Shown here piece after piece: positions 20,612-28,772 of a stretch of 64,000 bases of DNA. The translations under genes were made by a program, and so were the position numbers. The stretch comes from Hufsiella arboris (lineage in GTDB: Bacteria > Bacteroidota > Bacteroidia > Sphingobacteriales > Sphingobacteriaceae). Location of the stretch: the NCBI RefSeq assembly GCF_009834875.1, contig NZ_WVHT01000007.1:62001-126000 (forward strand). Direction: 5' to 3'. How positions within the stretch are numbered: position 1 is the stretch's first letter; every line of letters begins with the position of its first letter. The notes below the pieces were generated by a model. It saw only the letters and a list, made by a program, of their open reading frames with translations. It did not search any database and had not been told where the DNA came from.

Positions 20612-20644
20612 CGTGTTTTCACATAAAAAAAGGGTGAAAACACG
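20612..20644. promoter_or_regulatory. 11-bp perfect inverted repeat in divergent promoter region
   Basis: CGTGTTTTCAC (20612-20622) and GTGAAAACACG (20634-20644) are exact reverse complements around an A-rich 11-base centre. The element lies 81 bp from the minus-strand start codon and 64 bp from the plus-strand one. It may be an operator for a dimeric regulator, such as the response regulator encoded downstream, or a 5'-leader hairpin. Confidence 0.55.
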
Positions 20645-20708
20645 GGGTGCGTCCGAAAAATTTCATCACTAATTTTAATGTAATTCAAACCTTTTAAAAA
20701 TTAGTGTT

Positions 20709-21296
20709 ATGAAAACGAGTCAGATTAACAAAATCAGAGCAACATTGAAAGGGCTTTTTGTCCTTTTAACTTTTGTGTTAATTTCAGCATGCGGTGATCC
20801 GAAGCAGAAAAACTTAAACGAAATAAATGCAAGTAGTTTGGCTGCGGATAGTATTAATTTTGCTGCTGATTGCAGTATATCGCCATCATTTTGCACAACA
20901 GATCCAGATCATTTAGACGAAATTGACCCTACAATACCAATCTCAGATACCCAAATTAATCATCTTGTCAATGGACTTTCTGATTATCCCTTCTTAAAAA
21001 ACGATAGGGCTTTAAAAAAACACACCAACCTTGTCAAAATATTAAAAAAAGGCTTATTCCTAAGCAAAGCGTCTTTGGAGCAAATTCTCCATGACACCCA
21101 AAATCCTAACATCAAGGGAGTTCGAATAATTTTTGGGATCAACTGTCGAAAGAGTGGAGGATATGTCCACTTCACTGCTATTTACGCAGGAGATGACGGT
21201 GCTGCATCCGCACTAGCAGAAGACAGTACACAAACAGATGTAGCTAAGGCGTTAGTTGGCAAAAAATTCGATGGCGTTCCGCCTCCAGGAAATTAA
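20709..21296 (+). CDS. Lipoprotein, paralogue A of a DGVPPP-tailed pair
   Basis: A 195-residue predicted lipoprotein (I-S-A-C, Cys28) of no family I recognise. The soluble part aligns with the next gene over about 100 residues: L-K-K-G-L-F-L with L-H-Y-G-F-Y-L, R-I-I-F-G-I with V-F-Y-F-G-I, and a shared C-terminal D-G-V-P-P-P. The two therefore look like diverged copies of one domain, one lipid-anchored and one helix-anchored. The sequence carries four cysteines after the lipobox (C-S-I-S-P-S-F-C and others), which could form disulphides in the periplasm. It leads a five-gene run ending in a two-component system. A ligand-sensing role is inference. Confidence 0.62.
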   Translation: MKTSQINKIRATLKGLFVLLTFVLISACGDPKQKNLNEINASSLAADSINFAADCSISPSFCTTDPDHLDEIDPTIPISDTQINHLVNGLSDYPFLKNDRALKKHTNLVKILKKGLFLSKASLEQILHDTQNPNIKGVRIIFGINCRKSGGYVHFTAIYAGDDGAASALAEDSTQTDVAKALVGKKFDGVPPPGN

Positions 21297-21330
21297 CAAT
21301 TAACTTCATATACAAATACTAACTAACATT

Positions 21331-21870
21331 ATGGAAAATCTAGGAACAATTATTATTGCCCTCGCAATCGGGCTTATTTTAGGTTACTATTATGGAAAAC
21401 GTATAAAGCCCGTAGAGCCGGATGCTACGCGTATCCCAGATCAAATTCCTGCTACGGAACGTCAAGGCTTTGCAAGCCGTTTACCTAACATTGATAGGCA
21501 CAGGATCGACGATCAAACAGCCAGAGATATGATTAATCGATGCATCAGCGGCTTAGATGAATTAGCCAGCTGGCCGTCACTTCAGGATCTGTTGCATTAT
21601 GGATTCTACCTCGACAATAACCTTGTCAGAACATTAGTGTCTGAATCAAGATCAGAGGAACTCGTGTTTTATTTCGGTATCCGTGAGCCATCCGAAGGCA
21701 CTTCCGAAAGGGGTGAATACTCAATGGTATTCTTCTCTGCAACGCCTGAAGAACGGGCCGCCTATACGAGCTACAACACCTTCGATGTGAATTCATTCAA
21801 TAAACTGATCGCAGGCAAAATATTATTAGACGGAGTTCCACCTCCGAAAAGCATTGAACCAAAACCCTGA
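21331..21870 (+). CDS. Membrane-anchored protein, paralogue B of the DGVPPP-tailed pair
   Basis: A 179-residue protein with one N-terminal membrane helix (about residues 4-22) followed by a positively charged G-K-R-I and a soluble domain. From about residue 60 it matches the lipoprotein encoded just upstream, including the F-G-I strand and the D-G-V-P-P-P tail, with a short extra S-I-E-P-K-P end. Positive-inside reasoning suggests that the soluble domain may face the cytoplasm, unlike its lipoprotein partner; this is uncertain. It is 34 bp after the first copy and 6 bp before the 7-segment membrane gene. Confidence 0.6.
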   Translation: MENLGTIIIALAIGLILGYYYGKRIKPVEPDATRIPDQIPATERQGFASRLPNIDRHRIDDQTARDMINRCISGLDELASWPSLQDLLHYGFYLDNNLVRTLVSESRSEELVFYFGIREPSEGTSERGEYSMVFFSATPEERAAYTSYNTFDVNSFNKLIAGKILLDGVPPPKSIEPKP

Positions 21871-21876
21871 TAGCAG

Positions 21877-22491
21877 ATGATTCTGTATTGGATATTACTG
21901 GGAATTATCTTCCTTTCATTTGTGACCGGACTAATCCGTTTCAAACAGCATAGTATCGCTGGTAAGATATTATGCTGTTTGATTTTTTCCGGGTTGATAA
22001 ACCAGTGTATCGGAATGTATCTGGGTGATAAGACATTGATCAACTACCATATATTTTTTATTTTACAATATGTCCTGGCGACATTGTTCTTCTATTATTC
22101 GTTCTCCCGCCTGGAGATCAAAATATTTAGTCTTGTTTTATTGATACCAGTTTGTATCGCAGGTGTGATTAACAGCGTTTATTTTCAAAAGGCCCATACA
22201 TATCCATCAAACTTTGCTTTGATATCACATAGCCTCTTTTTATTGTATTCGCTGCTTTTGTATATTCAAATGATCAATTCGCCAATTAAACTTAACCTGT
22301 TTAAACAAAGCATTTTCTGGAGCGCAACAGCCTTTCTGGTCTTTCCGGTGCTCATGCTGTCGAGTATCGGCTTGTATAATTATTTCGAACGGCACAAGCT
22401 TGACGAAACTTACATATATATGCTTTTTTACATCGCCAACTACATTTTTTATATCTTACTTGGAGCAGCATTGTGGTTTGACAGAAAATAG
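21877..22491 (+). CDS. Seven-segment integral membrane protein
   Basis: A 204-residue protein that is almost entirely membrane. Hydrophobic segments fall near residues 1-20, 26-49, 56-77, 82-104, 111-133, 145-170 and 179-201, with short loops and no soluble domain. It is not a family I can name. Its stop is 5 bp before the histidine kinase start, and that kinase has only one membrane helix and no sensor domain, so this protein is a good candidate for the sensory part of the system. Confidence 0.62.
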   Translation: MILYWILLGIIFLSFVTGLIRFKQHSIAGKILCCLIFSGLINQCIGMYLGDKTLINYHIFFILQYVLATLFFYYSFSRLEIKIFSLVLLIPVCIAGVINSVYFQKAHTYPSNFALISHSLFLLYSLLLYIQMINSPIKLNLFKQSIFWSATAFLVFPVLMLSSIGLYNYFERHKLDETYIYMLFYIANYIFYILLGAALWFDRK

Positions 22492-22496
22492 AAGTT

Positions 22497-23339
22497 ATGA
22501 GAAGATCACCGGAACAAGCTGAAATATACCTTTTATTCTTTCTGGGGATATTTGTGTTTTCATGCCTGGTGGGTTTTATCATCTATTTTATTTTCGTGTA
22601 CCGAAATAAACAGTTAAAAAATGACCGGGAAAAAGACCAGATGGTCGCGCAATATCATCAGGAACTTTTGAAAACCCGTATCGAGATCCAGGAACAAACT
22701 CTTAAACATATTTCAGATGAAATCCATGACAACATTGGGCAGGTACTGTCTTTCATCAAGCTTAACCTCAGCCAGGCGAAAAACCTGGACAGCGGTCAGA
22801 AACAGGAGAAGATTGATGAAAGCCGTGAGCTGATCAGTCATGTAATTGTCGATCTTCGAAATCTCTCGCATAGTTTAAGTTTTGAGCATATTGTTAAACA
22901 CGGTCTTCCGGAAACGATTAAAAACGATGTTCAGACATTGCAAAACACAGGCGCTTACGATATAGATTTTATTATCTCGGGTCAGCATTATTCCCTGGAT
23001 CAACGAATTGAACTTGTATTATATCGAATTTTTCAGGAAGCAATTAATAATATCATTAAGCACTCAAAGGCTAAACATCTGAAAATCAGCTTGCAATATT
23101 TTCCCGAAATGTTTAATTTAACCGTTGAAGACGACGGTTTAGGTTTTAATGCCGGGGAAATTTTAAAAAATTGTGAGGGGAATGGTTTAAAAAATATCAG
23201 AAACAGGGCCAGCCTGATTGGTGCATCAATGGATGTGAATAGCTCACCAAATGAAGGTTGCCAAATTACTATTAGCTTAAATCCGTCAGGAAATTCTCAA
23301 GTTAACGATAATGAGGCAATACCAAGTGGCTCTGGTTGA
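22497..23339 (+). CDS. Sensor histidine kinase, HisKA_3 (NarL-partner) type
   Basis: A 280-residue kinase with a single N-terminal membrane helix (about 15-37) and a short coiled coil leading into the dimerisation domain. The phosphorylated His is H77 in D-E-I-H-D-N-I-G-Q, the class that pairs with LuxR-type regulators. The ATPase domain has the N-box (A-I-N-N-I-I-K-H-S), D-D-G-L-G-F and G-N-G-L-K-N-I. There is no periplasmic or PAS/GAF input domain, so input must come from partner proteins, presumably those encoded directly upstream. Its last 29 bases overlap the response-regulator gene. Confidence 0.9.
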   Translation: MRRSPEQAEIYLLFFLGIFVFSCLVGFIIYFIFVYRNKQLKNDREKDQMVAQYHQELLKTRIEIQEQTLKHISDEIHDNIGQVLSFIKLNLSQAKNLDSGQKQEKIDESRELISHVIVDLRNLSHSLSFEHIVKHGLPETIKNDVQTLQNTGAYDIDFIISGQHYSLDQRIELVLYRIFQEAINNIIKHSKAKHLKISLQYFPEMFNLTVEDDGLGFNAGEILKNCEGNGLKNIRNRASLIGASMDVNSSPNEGCQITISLNPSGNSQVNDNEAIPSGSG

Positions 23340-23955
23340 TGATCACCGGCTTTTCCGAAACGGTATGGCTTCGTTAATTGGCAATTTTCCCGAATACATT
23401 GTTTCGCTCCAGGCGTCTAACGGCAAAGAGTTTATTCAGAAAATAAGCAAAAAATTCAAGCCTGATATCGTTCTTCTTGATCTCGACATGCCCGAAATGG
23501 ATGGTATCGCCACAACTGACTGGCTGCACAAAAACTTCCCCGAAATTCACGTGATTATTCTTTCTATGTTCGACAATTCGGAAAAGATTTTAAAGCTGGT
23601 TGAGATGGGCATTAAGGGCTATCTTTTAAAAGATTCGGACATGGATGATTTTAAGCGTGCCTTGGATACGGTGTCGAAAGACGATGTTTTCTTTCCGTCA
23701 TTTGTAACAAAACATATGATGCAGAAGCTTAAACCTCCTCCCAAGACCAATGGAGAAGTGACGCTTAATAAACGTGAAACAGAGTTCCTTATCTGGAACT
23801 GCAGTGAGCTAACTTACAAGGAAATTGCTGATAAAATGTGTATCAGCATACGAACCGTTGATGGTTATCGCGATCAGTTATTCGAGAAATTGCAGATCAA
23901 AAATAGGGTAGGATTGGTGCTATATGCGATTAAGCATAAACTAGTAGAAATGTAA
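23311..23955 (+). CDS. LuxR/NarL-family response regulator
   Basis: A 214-residue DNA-binding response regulator. The receiver domain (1-125) shows acidic D-D-H near the N-terminus, phospho-acceptor D57 in L-L-D-L-D-M-P, and Lys in Y-L-L-K-D. The C-terminal LuxR helix-turn-helix (about 150-210) includes N-K-R-E-T-E-F and Y-K-E-I-A-D-K-M. Its start lies inside the kinase gene, a translational-coupling arrangement that ensures both are made together. Targets are unknown; the divergent promoter at 20531-20708 and the secreted protein gene at 24100 are the nearest candidates. Confidence 0.9.
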   Translation: MRQYQVALVDDHRLFRNGMASLIGNFPEYIVSLQASNGKEFIQKISKKFKPDIVLLDLDMPEMDGIATTDWLHKNFPEIHVIILSMFDNSEKILKLVEMGIKGYLLKDSDMDDFKRALDTVSKDDVFFPSFVTKHMMQKLKPPPKTNGEVTLNKRETEFLIWNCSELTYKEIADKMCISIRTVDGYRDQLFEKLQIKNRVGLVLYAIKHKLVEM

Positions 23956-24099
23956 TAAGTCGATATTTTTTTGGTTTTCGTAATTAACGTTTTTTAACAG
24001 TAGCCTCTCTAAACTAATCATCCTTTCTTCCAGTCGAATATTCAAACAACAGCAAAACAAAGGACGTCCGTGTTTACTGTTAATTTAAAATGAAGAAAG

Positions 24100-24573
24100 A
24101 TGAAAAAACTTTTAATTATGTCTGCTCTTGTTTTATCAAGCTTTGTATACAAAGCAGCAGACGCTCAGATCAGGATCAATGTTAACATTGGCAATCAACC
24201 AGAATGGGGACCTTATGGCTATGACCGTGCCGATTACTATTACCTTCCGGAAATTGGTGCATATTATAATGTAGCACAACGTAACTATACTTATCAGCAA
24301 GGAAACAGATGGGTTACAAAAACCTCGCTTCCATCGCGATATAAAAACTACGATTTATACCGGTCATATAAAGTTGTAATAAATGACCGTAATCCATGGA
24401 TAAACAATAATGTTTATAGCAGTAGGTACGGCTCATATAGAAACAGACACGATCAGCGCAGCATTCGCGACTACAATAATAACGCTAAATACGCAAGGGA
24501 TAATGATAGAGATCAGAGAAGGGATAACAGATGGGACGGTCATGATAATCGGGGTAAGGACCGGTCAAGATAG
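24100..24573 (+). CDS. Small secreted Tyr/Asn/Arg/Asp-rich protein
   Basis: A 157-residue exported protein, not recognised as a named family. A signal peptide ends near A-D-A-Q. The first half is tyrosine-rich (repeated Y-Y and N-Y pairs, as in A-D-Y-Y-Y-L-P and N-Y-T-Y), and the last 50 residues are a charged low-complexity tail dominated by Asp, Arg and Asn. Small proteins with such tails occur in Bacteroidota envelopes, but no function is known to me. It follows the response-regulator gene by 144 bp and ends at a strong terminator. Confidence 0.65.
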   Translation: MKKLLIMSALVLSSFVYKAADAQIRINVNIGNQPEWGPYGYDRADYYYLPEIGAYYNVAQRNYTYQQGNRWVTKTSLPSRYKNYDLYRSYKVVINDRNPWINNNVYSSRYGSYRNRHDQRSIRDYNNNAKYARDNDRDQRRDNRWDGHDNRGKDRSR

Positions 24574-24586
24574 TCAGTTATAACTT

Positions 24587-24621
24587 AAAGAGAGCCGCCA
24601 GCTATAGGCGGCTCTCTTTTT
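24587..24621. terminator. Strong terminator between convergent genes
   Basis: A 13-bp perfect stem (AAAGAGAGCCGCC with GGCGGCTCTCTTT), a 7-base loop and a T run lie just after the secreted-protein gene. The convergent pyruvyltransferase gene stops at 24626, so the hairpin may also serve the minus strand, where the T run is weaker. Confidence 0.88.
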
Positions 24622-24625
24622 GTGG

Positions 24626-25858
24626 CTAAATGCATATCTCACCCAACCCCGTCAGGAAATTTTCGTTGAGGAGAAGCAATAACAGAGAGGTACTTTGATT
24701 GATGGATAGCATCGGCTGCACAACAGAAGTGGTTTGAGGTTGAATAATCTTAAACACTTTCTTCCACATTTGCACTGATAAGTCTTTTTGTTTAGCACTC
24801 AATATTTTTAAGCGTTCGGAAACCTGGGAATTGTAAATGGGGTCGGCAAGCTTATCCAGCAATTTTTCCGCTTGTTCAAAGTCGTTTAAGTCCTCCACCA
24901 GGCCTTCTTCAAAGCCGTAATCTTTAACAAGCATTCGGTATTTATGCGACCAGCTTGTAGCCATACAGGGTACGCCCTGGCTCAATGCACTTACAACTCC
25001 GTGGAAACGCGAGCACACAACAAAGCGGGCTGTTGAAATGATTCCTTTGATTTCCAGCGCATTATCTTTAATAACAACATCCAGCGGATTTTCCAGCTCT
25101 TTATTTAGCTGATAAGCTAGTTCGGCATCTTTTTTCCCTTCATGAATTAAAAAGTAAGGTATAAAACCTTTTGATCGAATTTTTTCAATTATAAATTTTA
25201 AAAATCCAAAGTAATGATCTTTACCTACGACATCTTCTTCGATCATTTTATAATTGGGAATAACAGCTACTTCATTTTTTGACGGATCGAAATCGGAGGG
25301 AACAGATCCACTGATCAGATTTGTAAAATCCGGTGACTGTATAATGTGAGGCGATTGCTGTACACCTGTCAGATAATCGAACGATTCTTCTTCCCTCGCT
25401 ACAATCAAATCTGCGTTTGAAATGATTTTTTTCATCACTTCTCTGATCGGTTCGGTTGAAAACGGCCCGAATGCCTGCGGTAAAAGAATGATCTTTTTTC
25501 TTTTAGCTTTCCATTCGACTATTTTATTTCCTAATCGTCGTTGAGCATATTCCGCGCCCCACTGATCTCCAAAGGCGAAACCAGAAGCATCGATCACAAT
25601 GTTAATCTCATCTTCTAAAACGATACCCAATTTTCTGCGAAAAAATCGGGGGATAAGTTTTCCGATAAAATTCAATTTCCGGGAGCTTAGTTTAATCGAA
25701 ATATCAAAATGCTTTAACTTTTCGGCAGGAACTCTTGGGCTTTTATGCATACAGATTACGACACTCTCATTGTAATCTTTTATCTGCTTAAAAACTGCGT
25801 GCAGCATCAGTTCGGCGCCTTTGTTTACAAAGTCCACGCCCCGTAGCTCAATAATCAT
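24626..25858 (-). CDS. Polysaccharide pyruvyltransferase-family protein
   Basis: A 410-residue cytoplasmic protein of the CsaB/WcaK-type family, which transfers pyruvate from phosphoenolpyruvate to sugars of surface polysaccharides. The GT-B-like family pattern is visible: an N-terminal N-K-G-A-E-L motif, a central L-L-P-Q-A-F-G-P-F and, near residue 280, S-R-F-H-G-V-V-S-A-L-S-Q-G-V-P. The sequence has no signal peptide. It lies 154 bp beyond the DUF6807 gene on the same strand; a link to the catabolic unit is doubtful because the function is biosynthetic. Confidence 0.8.
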   Translation of the reverse strand: MIIELRGVDFVNKGAELMLHAVFKQIKDYNESVVICMHKSPRVPAEKLKHFDISIKLSSRKLNFIGKLIPRFFRRKLGIVLEDEINIVIDASGFAFGDQWGAEYAQRRLGNKIVEWKAKRKKIILLPQAFGPFSTEPIREVMKKIISNADLIVAREEESFDYLTGVQQSPHIIQSPDFTNLISGSVPSDFDPSKNEVAVIPNYKMIEEDVVGKDHYFGFLKFIIEKIRSKGFIPYFLIHEGKKDAELAYQLNKELENPLDVVIKDNALEIKGIISTARFVVCSRFHGVVSALSQGVPCMATSWSHKYRMLVKDYGFEEGLVEDLNDFEQAEKLLDKLADPIYNSQVSERLKILSAKQKDLSVQMWKKVFKIIQPQTTSVVQPMLSINQSTSLLLLLLNENFLTGLGEICI

Positions 25859-26012
25859 AAGTATGGTAGATGTAGTGTGTTACTTGCTTGCTTTAAGCAG
25901 TTACCTGCAATTTACCACTTATAATATATTTTAAGATGTTAACTAGTAGTTGTGTATTGTTACGTGAAATTTTAATTTTAAAACTATCATTAATCTCAGT
26001 TACAGCTAAAAA

Positions 26013-27053
26013 TTACCTATTTATCGGCGTAAATTCATCGAACAGTTTGTTTATGTTTTCGGTAGTTAACCTGCCGCTATTAATAATTATCCGATACTTA
26101 AAAGTTACCGCCTCTCCGGGTTTTAGCACCAGGTTCAAATTTTCTTTGCCATTGCTAAAAACCTTTTGGCCAAGCGGGTTGGCCGCAAACAGTCCATAGC
26201 CCCTTGCGTGCCAGTACGTTGGATAACCGGGATTTTGAGGATTGTCTAAAATTGCAATTGAAACGTCCTGGCCCTCGACCGTTCCGTTTAAAACACACCA
26301 TTTACCACGTGTTCCCCAAACATCGTTCCCGGTCTTACCTTCGCTGCTTAAGTAGATACCATTAGCTTTGTATTGGCCGGTTGTTGAAAGCGTTGTTTTA
26401 TTGCCATGTATATCGGTGAATTCCTGTGGTTTTTCGAGAGGCGATTCCAATTCACCGGTTACTCTTATTGCCAAAAAACCGTCTTTAACATCTGCAAATT
26501 TTACAGTGTCCTTTTGAACAGTTAATGTTGTGGTGCGGTCAATCACCTGCATTTTTTCTGTTCCGGAAAACGAGAAAACAGTTTGTTCTCTGAGCAATAC
26601 TTTTTTGTCCTGGTTGTTCCAATCGGCTGAATATTGCAACTCGCCTTTGTCTCCACTTTTAGCTTTCTCTACTTTGACATTTGTGATCCAGCCATATTTG
26701 GATTTTTTATCAGCAGGGATTGCATATGAGTTGTTCCAAAAATCCAGACCATTGACACTCTCGTAGTTCATCCATAAACCAATGTGATGCGGATGATCTG
26801 TCCGCTCGCCAGCCTTGGTTTCAAGTGGAAATTTCCTGGTTAAGGTTCTTCCCGAAACCGTATTAATGGGATATAAAAATGGCTTTTCAATGGTGTCTGG
26901 ATAATGAAACGACGTAAATAATTTTCCGCCGATTAAAACGTCAACTTTTTTCGCAGACGTATTCGAATTAAGCTGAACCGGTAAATTTTGGGAGCTGGCC
27001 GTAAAGCCAGTTCCCAAAAAAAATAATGCAAGTATTTTTAAATTGAAAGTCAT
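26013..27053 (-). CDS. DUF6807 (PmoA-like) secreted protein
   Basis: A 346-residue exported protein with a signal peptide of about 21 residues and a beta-rich fold carrying the family block H-P-H-H-I-G-L-W. Proteins of this group are often labelled methane oxygenase PmoA, which is misleading; in Bacteroidota they sit beside Gfo/Idh oxidoreductases and DUF1080 proteins in sugar loci. The gene begins 1 bp after the SusD stop, so it is the last member of the LacI-linked SusCD unit. The His-rich block could bind a metal or substrate. The activity is unknown. Confidence 0.75.
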   Translation of the reverse strand: MTFNLKILALFFLGTGFTASSQNLPVQLNSNTSAKKVDVLIGGKLFTSFHYPDTIEKPFLYPINTVSGRTLTRKFPLETKAGERTDHPHHIGLWMNYESVNGLDFWNNSYAIPADKKSKYGWITNVKVEKAKSGDKGELQYSADWNNQDKKVLLREQTVFSFSGTEKMQVIDRTTTLTVQKDTVKFADVKDGFLAIRVTGELESPLEKPQEFTDIHGNKTTLSTTGQYKANGIYLSSEGKTGNDVWGTRGKWCVLNGTVEGQDVSIAILDNPQNPGYPTYWHARGYGLFAANPLGQKVFSNGKENLNLVLKPGEAVTFKYRIIINSGRLTTENINKLFDEFTPINR

Positions 27054-27054
27054 T

Positions 27055-28755
27055 TTAGTAACCTGTGTTTTGACCGAAATTATTCGTTGTTCTGTCTATC
27101 TGATCTTGTGGTATTGGTCGTAAAACATGGAAAGGCTGTATATTTTTCTTGCCCTCGTCATTGTAAAGCTTTACGCGTTCAACAAGTTTTCCTGTTCTGT
27201 TCAGATCGAACCAACGACATAACTCACCAGATAATTCTCTTCCACGTTCATTAAGTAAGGTATCAATGTTCAGTTTATCCGGGGTTAAATCCATGAGTGC
27301 CTTTTTGCCCGGATAAGCGGCGCGTTCACGAACTTTGTTGATGTAAGTAGTGGCTTCAGCAAGGTTTCCAGCTCCGATATATGCTTCTGCAACCATCAGA
27401 TAAGTATCCGCCAGGCGATATGCGAGGTAATCACGCGAACCTACATCGTCATTAACAGCAGACCGGGTTTTATCCATGAACTTAATTAGCGATGGATATT
27501 TGGTTTCAGTATAATCCTTCGGCAAAATAACGAGGTATGGTTTTTTTGCAACTTCTTCGGGTGCCAGGTTTTTACCAGGCAGCCAGATTGCTGTGTCACC
27601 AACTGCAAATTTAGGTTTGCCGGCCGCGTCCTTTGGTATGTTTGCAGCGTTGTTACTGATCCAAGCAACTTTAAAACTTTTGTTATAGCGTGAATCGACC
27701 GTGCGATCACCAAAATTTGCGAGCGCGAAATTAGTGGGCCTTAAACGCTTAAAGCATTTCCCGTTTTCAAGATCACGTACCATGCCAGGTAAAATATCGT
27801 ATTGCATTACGTAATATGGATGCATACGGTTACCATTTCCATCGTTCAGCTTATCAGTGGTGTATTGAACAGCCCATATAACTTCTGCATTTACTTCACC
27901 CGCGCCTTGTTTAAAAATGTCGGCAAAATCATCCAGCAATCTGAAATTATAGTTGTTGATCACATTTTTTCCTAATTCTGCAGCTCTTGCAAAATCAGTG
28001 GGCTGGGCGGCTTCAGGTATATAAGCCCGGGTAAGCAGAACTTTGGCCAGTAAATTTTCAGCAGCTGGTTTCGTTGCACGCCCGTAATCAGCTTGTGTAA
28101 CCGGGAGATTAGCTATCGCGAATTCAAGGTCGGCTACGATCGCATCATATACTTCCTTAACGGATGATCGTTTTGCTTCTGTTGTAATTTCCGAATTCTC
28201 CTTAAGCGCCAAATGGATCGGCCCAAAGGTTTGAACCAAAATAAAATAATATTGTGCACGCAGCCATCTGGCTTCTCCGATACTTTTATTTTTAGTGGCA
28301 TCATCAATACCGGGAACAGAAGCCGCGCGATCTATTACAATGTTGCAGGTGTTGATTGTTGTGTAAAAGTTGTTCCAAAGATCCCTGACCATTGCATCAC
28401 GCGAATTCAATTTGGTATCGTATAAATCGTAATGTTTGAAGTCGCCATCGGCGCCGTGCGTATACATATCGGTGCCGAATTCTGTCAACGTCATACCCAT
28501 TTCACCACTGGCGAAAAAAATACGCAAACCGCTGTATGACGCTTTTACAGCACTTTCAAATCCTGGTTTTGTATTGAGGTATTGTTCCGTAACGCCGGAA
28601 ATAACTTCCTCATCCAGTATCTTTTTACAGGAAGGGGAGACCAGCAACAATACCATCGTAAAAACGGGCACTGTTATATACTTTAATTTAGGAAAGAATG
28701 TCGGTCTATAAAGCTTCTCAAACTGTTCGATAAGCCGTTTTGTAAGTTTTTTCAT
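27055..28755 (-). CDS. SusD/RagB outer-membrane glycan-binding lipoprotein
   Basis: A 566-residue partner lid of the SusC transporter, binding oligosaccharides at the cell surface. The lipobox S-P-S-C gives Cys43 after an unusually long N-terminal region; the ATG at 28755 is the only start that keeps both the charged N-terminus and the helix. SusD-like TPR segments follow (A-R-W-L-R-A-Q-Y-Y-F near 165), and the C-terminal RagB motifs include L-L-N-E-R-G-R-E-L and W-F-D-L-N-R. It is 17 bp after the SusC stop and 1 bp before the DUF6807 gene. Confidence 0.93.
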   Translation of the reverse strand: MKKLTKRLIEQFEKLYRPTFFPKLKYITVPVFTMVLLLVSPSCKKILDEEVISGVTEQYLNTKPGFESAVKASYSGLRIFFASGEMGMTLTEFGTDMYTHGADGDFKHYDLYDTKLNSRDAMVRDLWNNFYTTINTCNIVIDRAASVPGIDDATKNKSIGEARWLRAQYYFILVQTFGPIHLALKENSEITTEAKRSSVKEVYDAIVADLEFAIANLPVTQADYGRATKPAAENLLAKVLLTRAYIPEAAQPTDFARAAELGKNVINNYNFRLLDDFADIFKQGAGEVNAEVIWAVQYTTDKLNDGNGNRMHPYYVMQYDILPGMVRDLENGKCFKRLRPTNFALANFGDRTVDSRYNKSFKVAWISNNAANIPKDAAGKPKFAVGDTAIWLPGKNLAPEEVAKKPYLVILPKDYTETKYPSLIKFMDKTRSAVNDDVGSRDYLAYRLADTYLMVAEAYIGAGNLAEATTYINKVRERAAYPGKKALMDLTPDKLNIDTLLNERGRELSGELCRWFDLNRTGKLVERVKLYNDEGKKNIQPFHVLRPIPQDQIDRTTNNFGQNTGY

Positions 28756-28772
28756 ATTAAATCAAATGAGGA

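Noticed and set aside
23994-24083. TTAACAGTA and TACTGTTAA are exact reverse complements 73 bp apart before the secreted-protein gene.
   Set aside because: Nine-base arms with a long spacer are not convincing as a hairpin, and no second copy supports a regulator site.
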